Source of the DNA: Cyclobacteriaceae bacterium
Lineage (GTDB): Bacteria; Bacteroidota; Bacteroidia; Cytophagales; Cyclobacteriaceae
Direction: 5' to 3'
Assembly (NCBI GenBank): GCA_019638395.1
Contig: JAHBTX010000004.1
Coordinates: 242,411 to 306,410, forward strand
DNA: 64,000 nt
The stretch's first letter is position 1. Each line of letters starts with the position of its first letter. This document shows, piece after piece, positions 35,768 through 45,987 of the stretch. The notes below the pieces were generated by a model, which was not told where the DNA came from, ran no database searches, and saw only the letters and a program-made list of their open reading frames with translations. Both the position numbers and the translations under genes were made by a program.

Positions 35768-38755
35768 TCAATCCTGAACCGTAAAAATATCGGGGTTTTC
35801 GGTTATAAACTTGTTGAATGATTTAGGGGATAGCAGTTTCCGCAGTTTTTCCAGACTTTCATTCGCTTCATCTTCAAACCCAATGAGGGCTGAATAGCGG
35901 GTATGTGCCTTTAACAATTTAATGGAGTTGGGCTTTGCTATCAAACCGCTTACCAGAATTGAATAAGGCTTAAGTCTATCGGTTGTGTCTTGCTGGTAAA
36001 AGTTTGCTGCTTCCACTAAACCTGTTTCGAAGTGAACGTTAGCTGTACTAAGGTGTGCATAATTATTTGTTATAACGGTTGCCTGGTTGTTACGTGCACC
36101 TTGCCAGGTTTGTAGCAGCAACACCTCGTTTGTAAATCGTGGTTTTAGTTGATCGATAAACTCAATTTTTTGCCGGCCAAAGGTTTCGGGATCTAATTGA
36201 GCCAGTAGTAATAACCGGTATATGATTAATTCCTCTTGTAAACTTTGTGTTGTTACGGATTCAATTTTATTCAGCCACGAAGACGCTATTTCAAGTTCGT
36301 CTTGCTGGTACCATTTTTTTGCGGCATCTAAAATAGCACGTGCCTGAATGTCGGAGTTTTGTATGGAACGTATCGTTGAAAAAAGCCGACCACTATCGGA
36401 TGTGGCGATTCGATAGCGCGCGTACCAATATTTTTCCTGATCGGTATTAAGCGTGGTTGCGTTGTCGGTTGTTAAAACCTTTTGCATGATCTTAGCCATT
36501 GCACTATCTGTTTTTTTAGACGATAGCACTAAACTATCCCACAATGGTTTTGCAAGCAAAAAGTTATTGGCTTCAGTAAGTGCCAACGCCTGGTACAGCA
36601 TGGCGTTGGGCACTTTTTTTTCGTTGGCTATTTCGAAATAGTTAGCGGCTGTTTCCGGATTATTTTGTTCCAGCGCCCAATATCCAAGCAATGCATAATA
36701 ACGTCCCCTTCCCGAGGCAAAAGCCATTTCGCGGGTTAAATCGAAAGCAGCTTTTATTTTGCCGTGCATATAAAGTGCCTGCGCAGCCGCAACAACAACG
36801 GCTTCTGAATAATACTCGTTAACGGGTTTGCGGGCTACTTCAATAATTTGCTTAATGGTGCTTGTATCGAGTGCTGTAGGTTGGTTAATCAGGTAATTAC
36901 ACAAGTATGTTACACGGGTAGGTGTCCAGGTGGTGTCGCTATCCGCAATAAAATTATTTTGAATTTTTATGCCCTGCATATTGGCAAGTGCTAAGCCGTT
37001 GGCTAAGGCACCAGCCTCACGTGCACCCACCAGCCTTAGTAATGAATCGGCTGGATAGTTTAAGTTAAATTTTGCACTGGCGGCCAACAGGTTGGTTTCG
37101 GCAGCCGTTCGAAAGGCCTTGTCTTTACGAGCTTCCTGAAAAGAAAGCAAAGCTGAATCAGGAACTTTTAAACGAGCAAATGCCAGGCCTAATGAATTAT
37201 GAATAACGCCACTTTGTGGGAACTTCTTTTTTGCCTGATTAAGTAAAAATAGTGCTTCGTACGGCTCATGGGTTTCCTGTAATGTTACACTCAGGTTTAT
37301 AAAAGCTTGTTCCGTTGGGTTAGAATTGCAAATGGCCGCAAGCTCGGCCTTTTTTTTACGCAGCTCCAAACGATTTTCCTCAATAGAAGCAAGGGCATAA
37401 TGCGCGTGATGATTTTGGTTTCTGAACAACAACGATTTTTGATAATAGCTTTCTGCAACCTGATCGTTTCCCTGGTGGTAATACACATCACCCATCCCAT
37501 TGTAATAGCCCGCATAAAGTTGATCCACCACAGTATTATAGCTCGTATCAAAAATTAAAAAGGCAAAGCAGGTAATTAAACCCATTATACGAAAGGTAAC
37601 ATAGTACATGGTGTTTGGTTTATAAAGTACTTTGTAAACCTGCAGGTTCTGCATAAGCATAGGGCCAAAGTTGGCAATCACATAAAACAGAAATATAATT
37701 CCGTAGCCCAGGTGGCTGTAAAGAATTACATCGTGCAATACTTCGGTGGTGTTTTCATTTGCACTTGCTAATTGAAAGGCTAATGTTGCAAAGCAAATGC
37801 TTGCAAGTGTAAGCACCAGAAATGCCGCAAGCGATTCATCAGGAACTATGTTGCTGTATTGATGACTGCGTTGCAAAAATCCCCATAAGCCTAACACTGC
37901 AGCAGCTGTTAACAATACATAGGTATTCAGTAACCAGATATTCCAACTGAGGTATCCAATTTCCTTTGCATAGACTAACAAAAGATTTAGAATGTAAACA
38001 CCTGAAATAATTGTAAAGTGCCGAAGGCTTTTGGTTTGACGAGTACCACGCGTGATTAAATTAATAAACGATGCCGGAATTTCATGCCCAATCATTAACA
38101 TAAATACCAGCGTAATAAGTATGCTTAAGGTGTAGCTTCGGGCTGCCAGGTGAAGAAAGGGCGTGGCAACCTGGCTGTAAACTTCTGTTAGTATTCCTGC
38201 TGCTATAAATACAGGTGCTATCAGCGCAAGCCTTTTAAAGAAGGTAAGCTGAACCTGCGTATGCAAGAAGTAACACCATGTAATGCAAGTAAATAAGAAT
38301 ACAAAAGCAGGGTATTTGTTGGCGAGTCCGGCAATTTCCAGCGTTTCGATACTGAGCGAAACGATCAACACCGAAAACAACGTCATGCCGGCAAGAAACC
38401 ATAAGCGTTTAAGTGTGGTGATGATAGAAAGTAAAATGATTATCCCAGTTGTAAATACAAACAGGTAGGTATAACCTATAGAAGGGTTTACCTGTAATGC
38501 GCTACCTTGTTGCGTTTGAAATACAAAAAAATTATCCACACGAACCGGCATCTCAAACAACCCAACGGGTATAGTACGCTGGGTAATTTCTTCTGCCTGG
38601 ATTTCCTCATAATGTTCCCACACAATGGCAGGCGCAGGGTTTTGAAGATAGGCGTTCCAGAAAAGTAGAATTGAACTAAGAAAAAGTATTCCGAGTAGTG
38701 CTAAAAAAAAACGTTCGGCCTTAGGCCAATTTTTCCAGAATGCAATGTTGTACAT
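35768..38755 (-). CDS. Large TPR membrane protein of unknown function
   Basis: A 995-residue protein. The first 430 residues hold about eleven hydrophobic segments (first [18 protein letters not shown], last [13 protein letters not shown]), and an exported loop of about 65 residues lies after the first. From about residue 440 onward a TPR region begins ([45 protein letters not shown]) and continues to the end as helical repeats. No enzymatic motif was seen. Family could not be named. It precedes gcvT and is 20 bp downstream of gatC in transcription order. A scaffold or envelope role is guesswork. Confidence 0.75.
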   Translation of the reverse strand: MYNIAFWKNWPKAERFFLALLGILFLSSILLFWNAYLQNPAPAIVWEHYEEIQAEEITQRTIPVGLFEMPVRVDNFFVFQTQQGSALQVNPSIGYTYLFVFTTGIIILLSIITTLKRLWFLAGMTLFSVLIVSLSIETLEIAGLANKYPAFVFLFTCITWCYFLHTQVQLTFFKRLALIAPVFIAAGILTEVYSQVATPFLHLAARSYTLSILITLVFMLMIGHEIPASFINLITRGTRQTKSLRHFTIISGVYILNLLLVYAKEIGYLSWNIWLLNTYVLLTAAAVLGLWGFLQRSHQYSNIVPDESLAAFLVLTLASICFATLAFQLASANENTTEVLHDVILYSHLGYGIIFLFYVIANFGPMLMQNLQVYKVLYKPNTMYYVTFRIMGLITCFAFLIFDTSYNTVVDQLYAGYYNGMGDVYYHQGNDQVAESYYQKSLLFRNQNHHAHYALASIEENRLELRKKKAELAAICNSNPTEQAFINLSVTLQETHEPYEALFLLNQAKKKFPQSGVIHNSLGLAFARLKVPDSALLSFQEARKDKAFRTAAETNLLAASAKFNLNYPADSLLRLVGAREAGALANGLALANMQGIKIQNNFIADSDTTWTPTRVTYLCNYLINQPTALDTSTIKQIIEVARKPVNEYYSEAVVVAAAQALYMHGKIKAAFDLTREMAFASGRGRYYALLGYWALEQNNPETAANYFEIANEKKVPNAMLYQALALTEANNFLLAKPLWDSLVLSSKKTDSAMAKIMQKVLTTDNATTLNTDQEKYWYARYRIATSDSGRLFSTIRSIQNSDIQARAILDAAKKWYQQDELEIASSWLNKIESVTTQSLQEELIIYRLLLLAQLDPETFGRQKIEFIDQLKPRFTNEVLLLQTWQGARNNQATVITNNYAHLSTANVHFETGLVEAANFYQQDTTDRLKPYSILVSGLIAKPNSIKLLKAHTRYSALIGFEDEANESLEKLRKLLSPKSFNKFITENPDIFTVQD

Positions 38756-38775
38756 GTGTTTAAATTAAGACAGAA

Positions 38776-39063
38776 TTACTCCAATACTTTTGGCACCCGA
38801 AAGTAGGTGTCGTCTTTTTCAGGAGCGCTTTCTAATGCCATGTCCCTGTTCAAATGTGTGGCGGTTTTATCTTCCCGCAAGGCATTAACCTCGTGGCTCA
38901 TGGTGGTGAGCGGCTCCACACCGTCAGTATTTACTTCATTCAATTTCTCTACAAACGCTAAGATGTTCGACATATCTGCTGCCATGGCTGCGGCATCTTT
39001 TTCATTAAATTCTAACCGGGCCAGGTGGGCAATTTTTGTTAATGTTTCTTTGTCGAGTTGCAT
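38776..39063 (-). CDS. gatC: Aspartyl/glutamyl-tRNA amidotransferase subunit C
   Basis: A 95-residue GatC. IAHLARLEFNEKDAAAMAADM and EKLNEVNTDGVEPLTTMSHE are typical. It stabilises the GatA-GatB complex that amidates Glu-tRNA(Gln) and Asp-tRNA(Asn). gatA and gatB are not adjacent, which is usual in this phylum. Its start overlaps the end of plsC by 25 bp. Confidence 0.93.
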   Translation of the reverse strand: MQLDKETLTKIAHLARLEFNEKDAAAMAADMSNILAFVEKLNEVNTDGVEPLTTMSHEVNALREDKTATHLNRDMALESAPEKDDTYFRVPKVLE

Positions 39064-39779
39064 AGCGTTAGTTCGTTTTCAATCACTTGATAAACTTCTT
39101 TTTTATATTCATCGATGGTATCCAGCGTGTAGCCTTTTGGGTGAATGGGTGCATGAAAGATTACACGAACACGACCAACATGCAATCGTAACGGATTTCG
39201 ATCTGGTAAAATTATCCAATTGTATGGAATGGTTACCGGTACAATGGGAATTTGTTTTTCGATAGCAATGCGAAAGGCCCCGTCTTTAAATTCAACCATG
39301 CGGGGTGGTTGCTTGGTATAAACGCCACCTTCTGGAAAAATGATCAGGCTTTTCCCTTCGTCTATGGCCTGCATGGCCTGCAGCATGGTGTTTACCCGGC
39401 TTCGAAGTTTCGATCGATCGACCGTGATGTGTAATTTCCTATACATATACCCGAACAGGGGTATGTGCTCCATATCATTTTTACCTACAAAAATTGCGTT
39501 TACTGGATTGAATCCCATAGCGGGTATATCCAGATAAGAGAAATGATTGGGGCAGAATATGTATTGGCCTTTACGATCCAGTGTTGCGCGGCATTCAATC
39601 CGGTACGGAAGAAAACACAACGGGAATAATAGTTTGGCCCACCACCTGTTAAAAATACCTACCAGTTTAAATTGTTTTTTAAACAGGATGGGAATGAGAA
39701 ACAGCGGAAAGAAAATCAGGAATAATACCGCAAATAAAAACAGACCATAAAAAGTATGAATAGTTCGCAGCATCCGCAT
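39039..39779 (-). CDS. plsC: 1-acyl-sn-glycerol-3-phosphate acyltransferase
   Basis: About 246 residues from the ATG at 39779, chosen because it follows the upstream stop (39793) by 13 bp; a longer reading frame to 39851 would overlap that gene by 59 bp. The N terminus holds a hydrophobic anchor (LFLFAVLFLIFFPLFLI region). The acyltransferase motif NHFSYLD (HX4D) and the FPEGG box are intact. The enzyme makes phosphatidic acid at the inner membrane. It overlaps gatC. Confidence 0.92.
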   Translation of the reverse strand: MRMLRTIHTFYGLFLFAVLFLIFFPLFLIPILFKKQFKLVGIFNRWWAKLLFPLCFLPYRIECRATLDRKGQYIFCPNHFSYLDIPAMGFNPVNAIFVGKNDMEHIPLFGYMYRKLHITVDRSKLRSRVNTMLQAMQAIDEGKSLIIFPEGGVYTKQPPRMVEFKDGAFRIAIEKQIPIVPVTIPYNWIILPDRNPLRLHVGRVRVIFHAPIHPKGYTLDTIDEYKKEVYQVIENELTLCNSTKKH

Positions 39780-39792
39780 CAAATAAAGAGAC

Positions 39793-41121
39793 TTACTGTC
39801 TGTTAATTTTATCGGCCTGAGGAATGGTGATAATTTCTTTTTGACGGCCATCTATATACCGGAAGCCAGTCTCATCAAAATAGCCGTCTTCTTCCAACTG
39901 AATGCGGATGTCTTTTTTCCATTCGGGTATGTTCACAGTGCAATTCAATTCGATGGAGTAAGCTGTTTTATAATGCAAGGGGTAATCTCCGGTAAATGGT
40001 ACACCACCTTGCATATCCCACATACCAATAGTTGTACCGGCTGCATGTCCATGAAACCCGATAGGGTGCGTATAAATAGAAGGCGTAATTCCTTCAGCAA
40101 GCGCTTGTTCGCGCGTGGCTTTTAAAATATCGTTACCCGTGCGGCCTTCTTTAAAGTGGGAAGTTAAAATGTCTTGTAAGCGATTTCCTTTTGCAAATGC
40201 ATCGCGTAAGTATTTTGGTGCTTCGGTTTCTCCGGCTCTTAAAATATAAGCATGTTGTTGTGTGTCGGTATTCAAGCGCAGGTAGGTTATGCCAAAATCT
40301 ACGTGCAATAAATCTCCAGGTTGAATAACCAGTGGTTGTGGTCTTTTAAGTGTGATGGCTTCGGGTTCGTTACGCTGAATGGAAACGGAAGTATGAAACC
40401 AGGTTTCAAGCTTCAATTCTTTAATTCGCTCGCGGTACCACCACACCACATCTTCGGTAGTGGTTACACCAGGTTGAATTACCATGTCAGAAAAGCCTTC
40501 CTGAATAATATCGTGTGCAATGCGGCAGATTTGTTGATAGAGCACCATCTCTTTTTCGGTGCGGGTTTCCAACCAGCTTACAGCCAGATTTTGCGCTGAA
40601 GTAACTTTGGGTTGCAAATTTTTAGGAAGTACTTTTATGAGATTATCAAAATCGTTGCTGGTTAATCCATCGGCATGCCCGTAATGGGGGGCTTTGTTTA
40701 CGCCAATTTTTTTTGGATTTCGTTCGGCAATAATTTTTCCGAGTTGTGCCCATTGATCGGGGTTGGCATCCGGATCCCACGCGCGTTTAAAAACTTTACC
40801 CACATCGTAGCGGGCAACAGCCAGGTATTCCATTTCTTTATCGGCACCGCGATCGAATGCAACCAGCATGGTGGTTCTGCGGGCAGCATGCCAGGTGGCC
40901 GGTAACAGGGTGCGGATTACCGGATCTTCGTTGTATTCGCGCGAAATAATTACCCACATATCAAAACCTTCTCTGCGCATTAATGCCGGTAAGGTATTGC
41001 GTAGCCGATCTTCCAGCAGTTCGTCAATTACACGGGCCTGATCGCGTTGGGATAGGATTACAGGCTGACCTGATGTTAAGAGCGAAACTGAGAGTAAGAG
41101 TATTGAGAAAATGATTTTCAT
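39793..41121 (-). CDS. Exported M24 family metallopeptidase
   Basis: A 442-residue protein with signal peptide MKIIFSILLLSVSLLTSGQ. It has the pita-bread fold of Xaa-Pro aminopeptidases: first metal Asp in LLHVDFGITY, second in LNTDTQQHAY, His in GFHGHAAGT, and Glu in YSIELNCTV and QLEEDGYFDE. Catalytic residues appear complete. Secreted members are common in Cytophagales and poorly characterised. It lies upstream of plsC, with the stop close to the plsC start. Confidence 0.88.
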   Translation of the reverse strand: MKIIFSILLLSVSLLTSGQPVILSQRDQARVIDELLEDRLRNTLPALMRREGFDMWVIISREYNEDPVIRTLLPATWHAARRTTMLVAFDRGADKEMEYLAVARYDVGKVFKRAWDPDANPDQWAQLGKIIAERNPKKIGVNKAPHYGHADGLTSNDFDNLIKVLPKNLQPKVTSAQNLAVSWLETRTEKEMVLYQQICRIAHDIIQEGFSDMVIQPGVTTTEDVVWWYRERIKELKLETWFHTSVSIQRNEPEAITLKRPQPLVIQPGDLLHVDFGITYLRLNTDTQQHAYILRAGETEAPKYLRDAFAKGNRLQDILTSHFKEGRTGNDILKATREQALAEGITPSIYTHPIGFHGHAAGTTIGMWDMQGGVPFTGDYPLHYKTAYSIELNCTVNIPEWKKDIRIQLEEDGYFDETGFRYIDGRQKEIITIPQADKINRQ

Positions 41122-41148
41122 ATTTGTTTTAAGATTGGTCGATTTTAA

Positions 41149-41454
41149 CTAAAAGAATTTAAGATAATCCCTATAGCTGCTAAGTACACGATGAACGGTT
41201 AAAATTCCGGAATCAAAAGTGTAAAAAATGATATAGTTCCCAAAAACAAGCGAATAATATCCCGCCTTCGAGAGTTCTTTCTCAGTTCGTTTAATGCCTG
41301 CCTGCGGATACTCGCTCAGGTATTCAAATTTCTTCTCCAGTTTGTCAAAGAAAGTTGATGCAGCCGAAACATTATCCAAAGCAATGTAATCAAGGATTTC
41401 GGCTATGTCCTCTTCAGCAATTGGCAAGAAACGTACATCACGCTTTTTTCTCAT
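41149..41454 (-). CDS. RelE/ParE family toxin
   Basis: A 101-residue toxin with the fold marks FLPIAEEDIAEILDYIA, LSEYPQAGIKR, and RVLSSYRDYLKFF at the end. ParE members poison gyrase, RelE members cut mRNA; the short basic end and central LEKKFEYLSEYPQAG fit ParE. Overlaps the antitoxin gene by 17 bp. Confidence 0.88.
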   Translation of the reverse strand: MRKKRDVRFLPIAEEDIAEILDYIALDNVSAASTFFDKLEKKFEYLSEYPQAGIKRTEKELSKAGYYSLVFGNYIIFYTFDSGILTVHRVLSSYRDYLKFF

Positions 41455-41713
41455 GCAGGCGTTTTCGCATGTTTGCTGATAATTCCTTTAGTGATTTGGT
41501 TTTGGCGCCTGATACCACTTGTGCTTGAGCTTCAGCCAGCTTGCCAAGCAACTCAATTTTCTTTTGCATGCTGCGGTAATTCGATACCGAAAGTATTACA
41601 AGATCACCCTCACCATTTTTGGTAATATAAATAGGCTCCTTACTCTCATGCGCTAAGGCTGAAATTTCGTTCGATTTGTTTCGTAAATCGGAAATAGGTT
41701 TAATGATTGCCAT
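41438..41713 (-). CDS. Phd/YefM-family antitoxin
   Basis: A 91-residue antitoxin. The DNA-binding N terminus (IIKPISDLRNKSNEISALAH) and EPIYITKNGEGDLVILSVSNYRS match Phd/YefM. The C-terminal half is charged and presumably wraps the toxin. It is translated first, as usual for type II modules. Confidence 0.9.
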   Translation of the reverse strand: MAIIKPISDLRNKSNEISALAHESKEPIYITKNGEGDLVILSVSNYRSMQKKIELLGKLAEAQAQVVSGAKTKSLKELSANMRKRLHEKKA

Positions 41714-41725
41714 GTATCAAAATTA

Positions 41726-41741
41726 TATCATTTTTATGATA
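41726..41741. promoter_or_regulatory. Candidate operator of the toxin-antitoxin pair
   Basis: TATCAT (41726-41731) and ATGATA (41736-41741) form a 6-bp inverted repeat with a TTTT spacer, ending 12 bp before the antitoxin start codon on the minus strand. Phd/YefM proteins bind such palindromes to autorepress. Confidence 0.5.
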
Positions 41742-41802
41742 AAGGCAAACCCTTTTGCGTCTTTCACCCTCTTGTGCTGGACTCCTAATACAAGTTAGGC
41801 AT

Positions 41803-42354
41803 CTAGGCAATTTGAATTTTACACCGTTGGCCGTTCAGAATTTCTGCTGCATGCTCTACATCAATATGCGATTTGGCATCGTCCATTTGTTCGCGCATGG
41901 CATTTCTGATTTCTTTTACCCGCATGGCTTCTATAAATCGTTTTATATCCTCTTTGTTCTCAAGAATAAGTTCGGGTACTAAAGCCGGTTTATCGTTATC
42001 GTCTTTGGCCACCATGGTGAAGAAAGATGAGTTGGTGTGTTTTATTTTTCCGGTTTTAATGTTTTGCGATTCTACCCGAATGCCCACTACCAGCGAAGTG
42101 CGCCCTACATAATTTACAGAGGCATGCATGGAAACCAGTTCGCCCACTTCTACCGGTTGCAGGAATTCAACTTTATCTACCGTAACCGTTACACAATAAG
42201 TGCCCGCATGTTTACTCGCGGCAGCATAGGCAACTTTGTCCATCAGCGAAAGCAATGTGCCGCCATGAATTTTACCACCAAAGTTGGCATAGCTCGGAAT
42301 CATTAATTCGGTAATAGTGGTTTGTGAGTATTTAACCGGACGCGCAGATTCCAT
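41803..42354 (-). CDS. Acyl-CoA thioesterase, hotdog fold
   Basis: A 183-residue protein of the YciA/BFIT group. The N-terminal domain starts TELMIPSYANFGGKIHGGTL, and FLQPVEVGELVSMHASVNYVG completes the hotdog core. These enzymes hydrolyse short to medium acyl-CoAs. A C-terminal helical tail of about 45 residues ends the protein. No operon partner. Confidence 0.9.
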   Translation of the reverse strand: MESARPVKYSQTTITELMIPSYANFGGKIHGGTLLSLMDKVAYAAASKHAGTYCVTVTVDKVEFLQPVEVGELVSMHASVNYVGRTSLVVGIRVESQNIKTGKIKHTNSSFFTMVAKDDNDKPALVPELILENKEDIKRFIEAMRVKEIRNAMREQMDDAKSHIDVEHAAEILNGQRCKIQIA

Positions 42355-42420
42355 AGGAGAAAATGTTAGTGTAGAAAGGTAAGATTTTTATCCGGCTTGC
42401 GAAAAACTTAAGTGCGACAG

Positions 42421-43749
42421 TTAGTCTTTAATCGCTATTCGCGATAAGCGGTTAAACCGGATTACCATGGCTGTGGCTGTAATGGTAAGTCCTACCAGCA
42501 AACCAATCCAAATACCAAGTGCCGCCCAATCTAAAATAAAGGCTAACACAAACCCTAACGGCAAAGCAATTACCCAATATGCAACAAAGATTAGTAGTGA
42601 AGGAATTTTTACATCCTGCAATCCGCGCAAAGCACCGGCCGTTACCACTTGTATGCCATCAGATAATTGAAAGAACGCTGCAATAATCATGAGTGCGGCT
42701 GTGAGTTGTATAACTGCTTCATCATCGATGTAGAGTGCGGGTAAAAATTCTTTACCAACTATAAATAATAAAGCCCACAAGGTCATAATAGCGATTGCCA
42801 TCCAGATCATGGCAAATGCAGAGGCGCGAAGATTCTTTTTATCTTGTTGGCCCAAAAAATTTCCAACCCGTATGGTTGCGGCCGCACCAAGCCCGGAAGT
42901 AGTCATGTAGCTAATGGTGGCCAAATTAATAGCAATCTGATGTGCCGCCAATGCAGTAGTTCCAATCCACCCCATCATAAGAGCTGAAAACCCAAAAGCA
43001 CCGGCTTCAAAAACAAATTGCGATCCTGAGGGTATGCCAATGTGCAACATTTTCTGAATGAGTTTTCGCGAATAGTTACCAATCGAAAAACCAGCCCGAT
43101 AAGATTGATATCTTTTTCCAAAATAAACGTAAGCCATCATACTGATAGCCATTATTATTTTGGAGATAAGCGTAGCCCAGCCTGCACCATTCAAGCCTAA
43201 TTTCGGGAAACCATAATAACCGAAAATCAACACATAATTTAGCGCGATGTTTACCACGTTGGTGCTTACCACAATAATCATAGCTACCCGGGTGCGTTGT
43301 AAACCTTCTGCAAACTGACGATAGGTTTGAAAGATGAGTGTGGGAATAATGGAAATTGCTACAATGTTAAGGTACGGCAATGCAAGCACAACTACTTCTT
43401 CGGGTTGCCCCATTTTATGCATAAAGGGTTCAATGCTGAAAATAAGTGTAACCAATGCAATGGCGGTAAACAGGTTAATGATTGAACCATTTTTAAGTAC
43501 CGCAATAATAGTTGAAGAATCTTTCGCCCCCTCGGCTCGTGCCACCAGTGGAGTAATAGCATACGAAACCCCCACACCAAAAAATAATGGAATGTTGTAA
43601 AATACATTAGCAAATGAAGAGGCGGCTAATGGCAAAGCACCCGTCCAGCCAACCATGATGCTATCGGCTACGCCCGTCATTACCTGGCCCAGCATACTGA
43701 GCATTACCGGGTAGGCTAATAAAAAATTGGGTTTAACGTGTTGCCGCAT
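42421..43749 (-). CDS. MATE family multidrug efflux transporter
   Basis: A 442-residue transporter with twelve hydrophobic segments. MATE signatures include GVADSIMVGWTGALPLAASS and, in the second half, GIPSGSQFVFEAGAFGFSAL. NorM-like members exchange Na+ or H+ for cationic drugs. The start ATG shares one base with the M42 stop. Confidence 0.93.
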   Translation of the reverse strand: MRQHVKPNFLLAYPVMLSMLGQVMTGVADSIMVGWTGALPLAASSFANVFYNIPLFFGVGVSYAITPLVARAEGAKDSSTIIAVLKNGSIINLFTAIALVTLIFSIEPFMHKMGQPEEVVVLALPYLNIVAISIIPTLIFQTYRQFAEGLQRTRVAMIIVVSTNVVNIALNYVLIFGYYGFPKLGLNGAGWATLISKIIMAISMMAYVYFGKRYQSYRAGFSIGNYSRKLIQKMLHIGIPSGSQFVFEAGAFGFSALMMGWIGTTALAAHQIAINLATISYMTTSGLGAAATIRVGNFLGQQDKKNLRASAFAMIWMAIAIMTLWALLFIVGKEFLPALYIDDEAVIQLTAALMIIAAFFQLSDGIQVVTAGALRGLQDVKIPSLLIFVAYWVIALPLGFVLAFILDWAALGIWIGLLVGLTITATAMVIRFNRLSRIAIKD

Positions 43750-44714
43750 TACAGTTCTTTCATCAGCACTCTATATAATGCTATCATGGTTTCGATATCG
43801 TGCTTATGCACTTTTTCGTTGGGTGTATGGGCATGTTGTTCGGGAGCGCCTACAAAACACCAATCGAAAGGAACAGGGCTGCGTTGTAATTCGCCACCAT
43901 CGCTTGAGCCCATGCCTTCTACTTCTAACTGATAATCGATCTGATATTTTTGTGCGATGGAAACAATTTTATCAACAAATTTTTTTCGCGGTAAATTCCG
44001 GTCGCGCAACGATATGGCCACACCCTTGCCATGATGCACACCATCCGATACCCAAGTAATATCGGAGATAAGTGCCTGCCGAACATTGTATTTTTTATAG
44101 ATGTAATCGGCTAAGTAGCCAACCGCTCCGCCACCGTGCTCTTCCCAACAACCAAAAACAATGATGCCGTCTTTTAAAGTTTCAGCAACTTTTAAGGCAT
44201 TGTAAATACCAAGGCGGTTGTCTAGGTAAGGCGATTCTATATAGTCCTTGCTTTCACGAAAGTTGATTTTGTATGTAAGCGAAGTGCCGCGTTCAATTGA
44301 TCTTCCGAATTTATAGAAGGCATGATTTTCAGTATCAAACTCCAGTTCGCATTCAATGGGGCCATGCGCATCGTGCCCTACCAGTTTGGTGCCAGTATCT
44401 GCATCGGGGCTACCAATGGAAAGCAGTTGATTAAAATAGCGCACGGTAAAGCCAACGGTATCCATGTGGGCAAAAATCACCGTGCGCGGTTTGCCAAACT
44501 TCAAGATCAGGTTATCCTGAAACTCTTCGGCCGCAATTATTTGTGGTTTGGTTTTCCAATGTTTGCTTGCTTTTTTAACATATTGAATCAGAAATGCTTG
44601 CAGCGGACTTTCTTCGCTAGAAGGCGCATGAATCTGGCAGAGTTCGTGTAAAAGGCTATAATCACTTTTAACTTGTTTTACTTTTTTATTTTTAGCTGTT
44701 GCCATGGTGTTCAA
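43749..44714 (-). CDS. M42-type aminopeptidase
   Basis: A 321-residue cytosolic zinc peptidase. Metal ligands are in FAHMDTVGF, SPYLDNRLGIYNAL and CWEEHGGG, and the C-terminal region has GMGSSDGGELQRSP and APEQHAHTPNEKVH. Members cleave N-terminal residues from peptides. It overlaps the MATE gene by one base. Confidence 0.85.
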   Translation of the reverse strand: MNTMATAKNKKVKQVKSDYSLLHELCQIHAPSSEESPLQAFLIQYVKKASKHWKTKPQIIAAEEFQDNLILKFGKPRTVIFAHMDTVGFTVRYFNQLLSIGSPDADTGTKLVGHDAHGPIECELEFDTENHAFYKFGRSIERGTSLTYKINFRESKDYIESPYLDNRLGIYNALKVAETLKDGIIVFGCWEEHGGGAVGYLADYIYKKYNVRQALISDITWVSDGVHHGKGVAISLRDRNLPRKKFVDKIVSIAQKYQIDYQLEVEGMGSSDGGELQRSPVPFDWCFVGAPEQHAHTPNEKVHKHDIETMIALYRVLMKEL

Positions 44715-44781
44715 CCTTTTTGTAAATTTTCCGGAGCGTAATGCCGTGCAAAATAGCCGGTTATTTAGTCGTTAACCAAAC

Positions 44782-45426
44782 ATGCAAGTAATTAACCTGG
44801 GCGAACAAAATTCGATAGCCAATCAGTTGGTGGCTGGCTTGCGCGATGTGCGCGTGCAGCATGATCGGTTGCGGTTTAGAACCAACTTAGAGCGATTAGG
44901 TTCAATTATGGCTTATGAAATTTCCAAAACGCTGCCGTATCAACAACAAATTATACAAACTCCGTTGGCATCTATTAACGCTAATCTATTGCAAACACAG
45001 CCGATACTAATTACTGTGTTACGTGCGGGTTTACCATACTACCACGGCTTTCAGAATTTTTTTGATGCTGCTCCTGCGGGATTTATAGGTGCTTATCGCA
45101 AAGAGGGTGCTGAGATTAAAATAAATCTGGAATACCTCGCGACTCCAGACTTAAATGGGCAAACCGTAATTTTAATCGACCCCATGTTGGCAACTGGTAA
45201 ATCTGTAATTCGTTCGGTGCAGGAGTTGCAGCGACATGGAAAACCCGCGCACATTCATGTAGCCGTGTTAATTGCTGCACCTGAAGGAATTCAGTTTGTG
45301 CAAAATAACCTGAACCATCCAGCTACTATCTGGACATTTGCAATTGATGAAAAGTTGGATCATCGCAGTTACATTGTTCCGGGTTTGGGTGATGCAGGTG
45401 ATTTGAGTTTTGGTGAGAAGCTTTAA
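44782..45426 (+). CDS. upp: Uracil phosphoribosyltransferase
   Basis: A 214-residue salvage enzyme making UMP from uracil and PRPP. The PRPP-binding loop is DPMLATGKSV, the N-terminal segment is GLRDVRVQHDRLRFR, and the uracil-binding end YIVPGLGDAGDLSFGEK is present. Divergent from the M42 gene. Confidence 0.95.
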   Translation: MQVINLGEQNSIANQLVAGLRDVRVQHDRLRFRTNLERLGSIMAYEISKTLPYQQQIIQTPLASINANLLQTQPILITVLRAGLPYYHGFQNFFDAAPAGFIGAYRKEGAEIKINLEYLATPDLNGQTVILIDPMLATGKSVIRSVQELQRHGKPAHIHVAVLIAAPEGIQFVQNNLNHPATIWTFAIDEKLDHRSYIVPGLGDAGDLSFGEKL

Positions 45427-45507
45427 TGATTGCCTATTTAAAAATCTCGGATTTAAATTCAAAACAGATAAACGAAATGCGAAATTTTAAATTTTTGAAT
45501 TGAATAT

Positions 45508-45987
45508 ATGTGGGAAGAAATTCTAAAGGCGATATCGGTTTACTTTTCTTCAATGATAAAGTTTTTTTTCGGCCCAATAGGTGGTAAGGCTGCGGGTCTG
45601 CATCTCATCACAACCATGATTGTTACCGTTGCCGGGATGATGACGATGGTGGTTGCCTTTACTTACTTTGGTGATTTTATCCGCAAGCATATCATTGAGC
45701 GGTTTCGTAAACCCAAACCAGAAGGCGAAAACCTGGAAAAGAAGCCAAGCATTTTTAAACGCTATGGATTGGCAGGCGTAGCCTTTCTTACACCCATTCT
45801 GCTTACGCCTATTGGTGGAACACTGTTGGCGATAAGTATGAGTAAAAGCCGAGAAAAGATTTTGCTCTACATGCTAATCAGTGCCTGTGTGTGGTCAGTA
45901 ATTGTAACCTGTGCAGTTTACTTTGGGTACGATGTCGTAATGGAATGGATTGATAGGGTACAGCCGGATAAGATGTTGGAAGATTAA
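45508..45987 (+). CDS. Small three-helix membrane protein
   Basis: A 159-residue protein with three hydrophobic segments: LITTMIVTVAGMMTMVVAF, then GLAGVAFLTPILLTPIGGTL, then MLISACVWSVIVTCAVYF. It resembles the putative small multidrug export family (PF06695), but the match is weak. Lies 81 bp after upp. Confidence 0.6.
   Translation: MWEEILKAISVYFSSMIKFFFGPIGGKAAGLHLITTMIVTVAGMMTMVVAFTYFGDFIRKHIIERFRKPKPEGENLEKKPSIFKRYGLAGVAFLTPILLTPIGGTLLAISMSKSREKILLYMLISACVWSVIVTCAVYFGYDVVMEWIDRVQPDKMLED

Noticed and set aside
35718-35771. TTG start giving gcvT 18 more residues
   Set aside because: The extra residues are not typical of GcvT and the start would overlap the upstream gene; ATG at 35717 opens the conserved N terminus.
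41149-41713. Toxin-antitoxin pair considered as part of a larger defence island
   Set aside because: Neighbours on both sides (M24 peptidase, thioesterase) are ordinary; no restriction, nuclease or helicase genes are close by.
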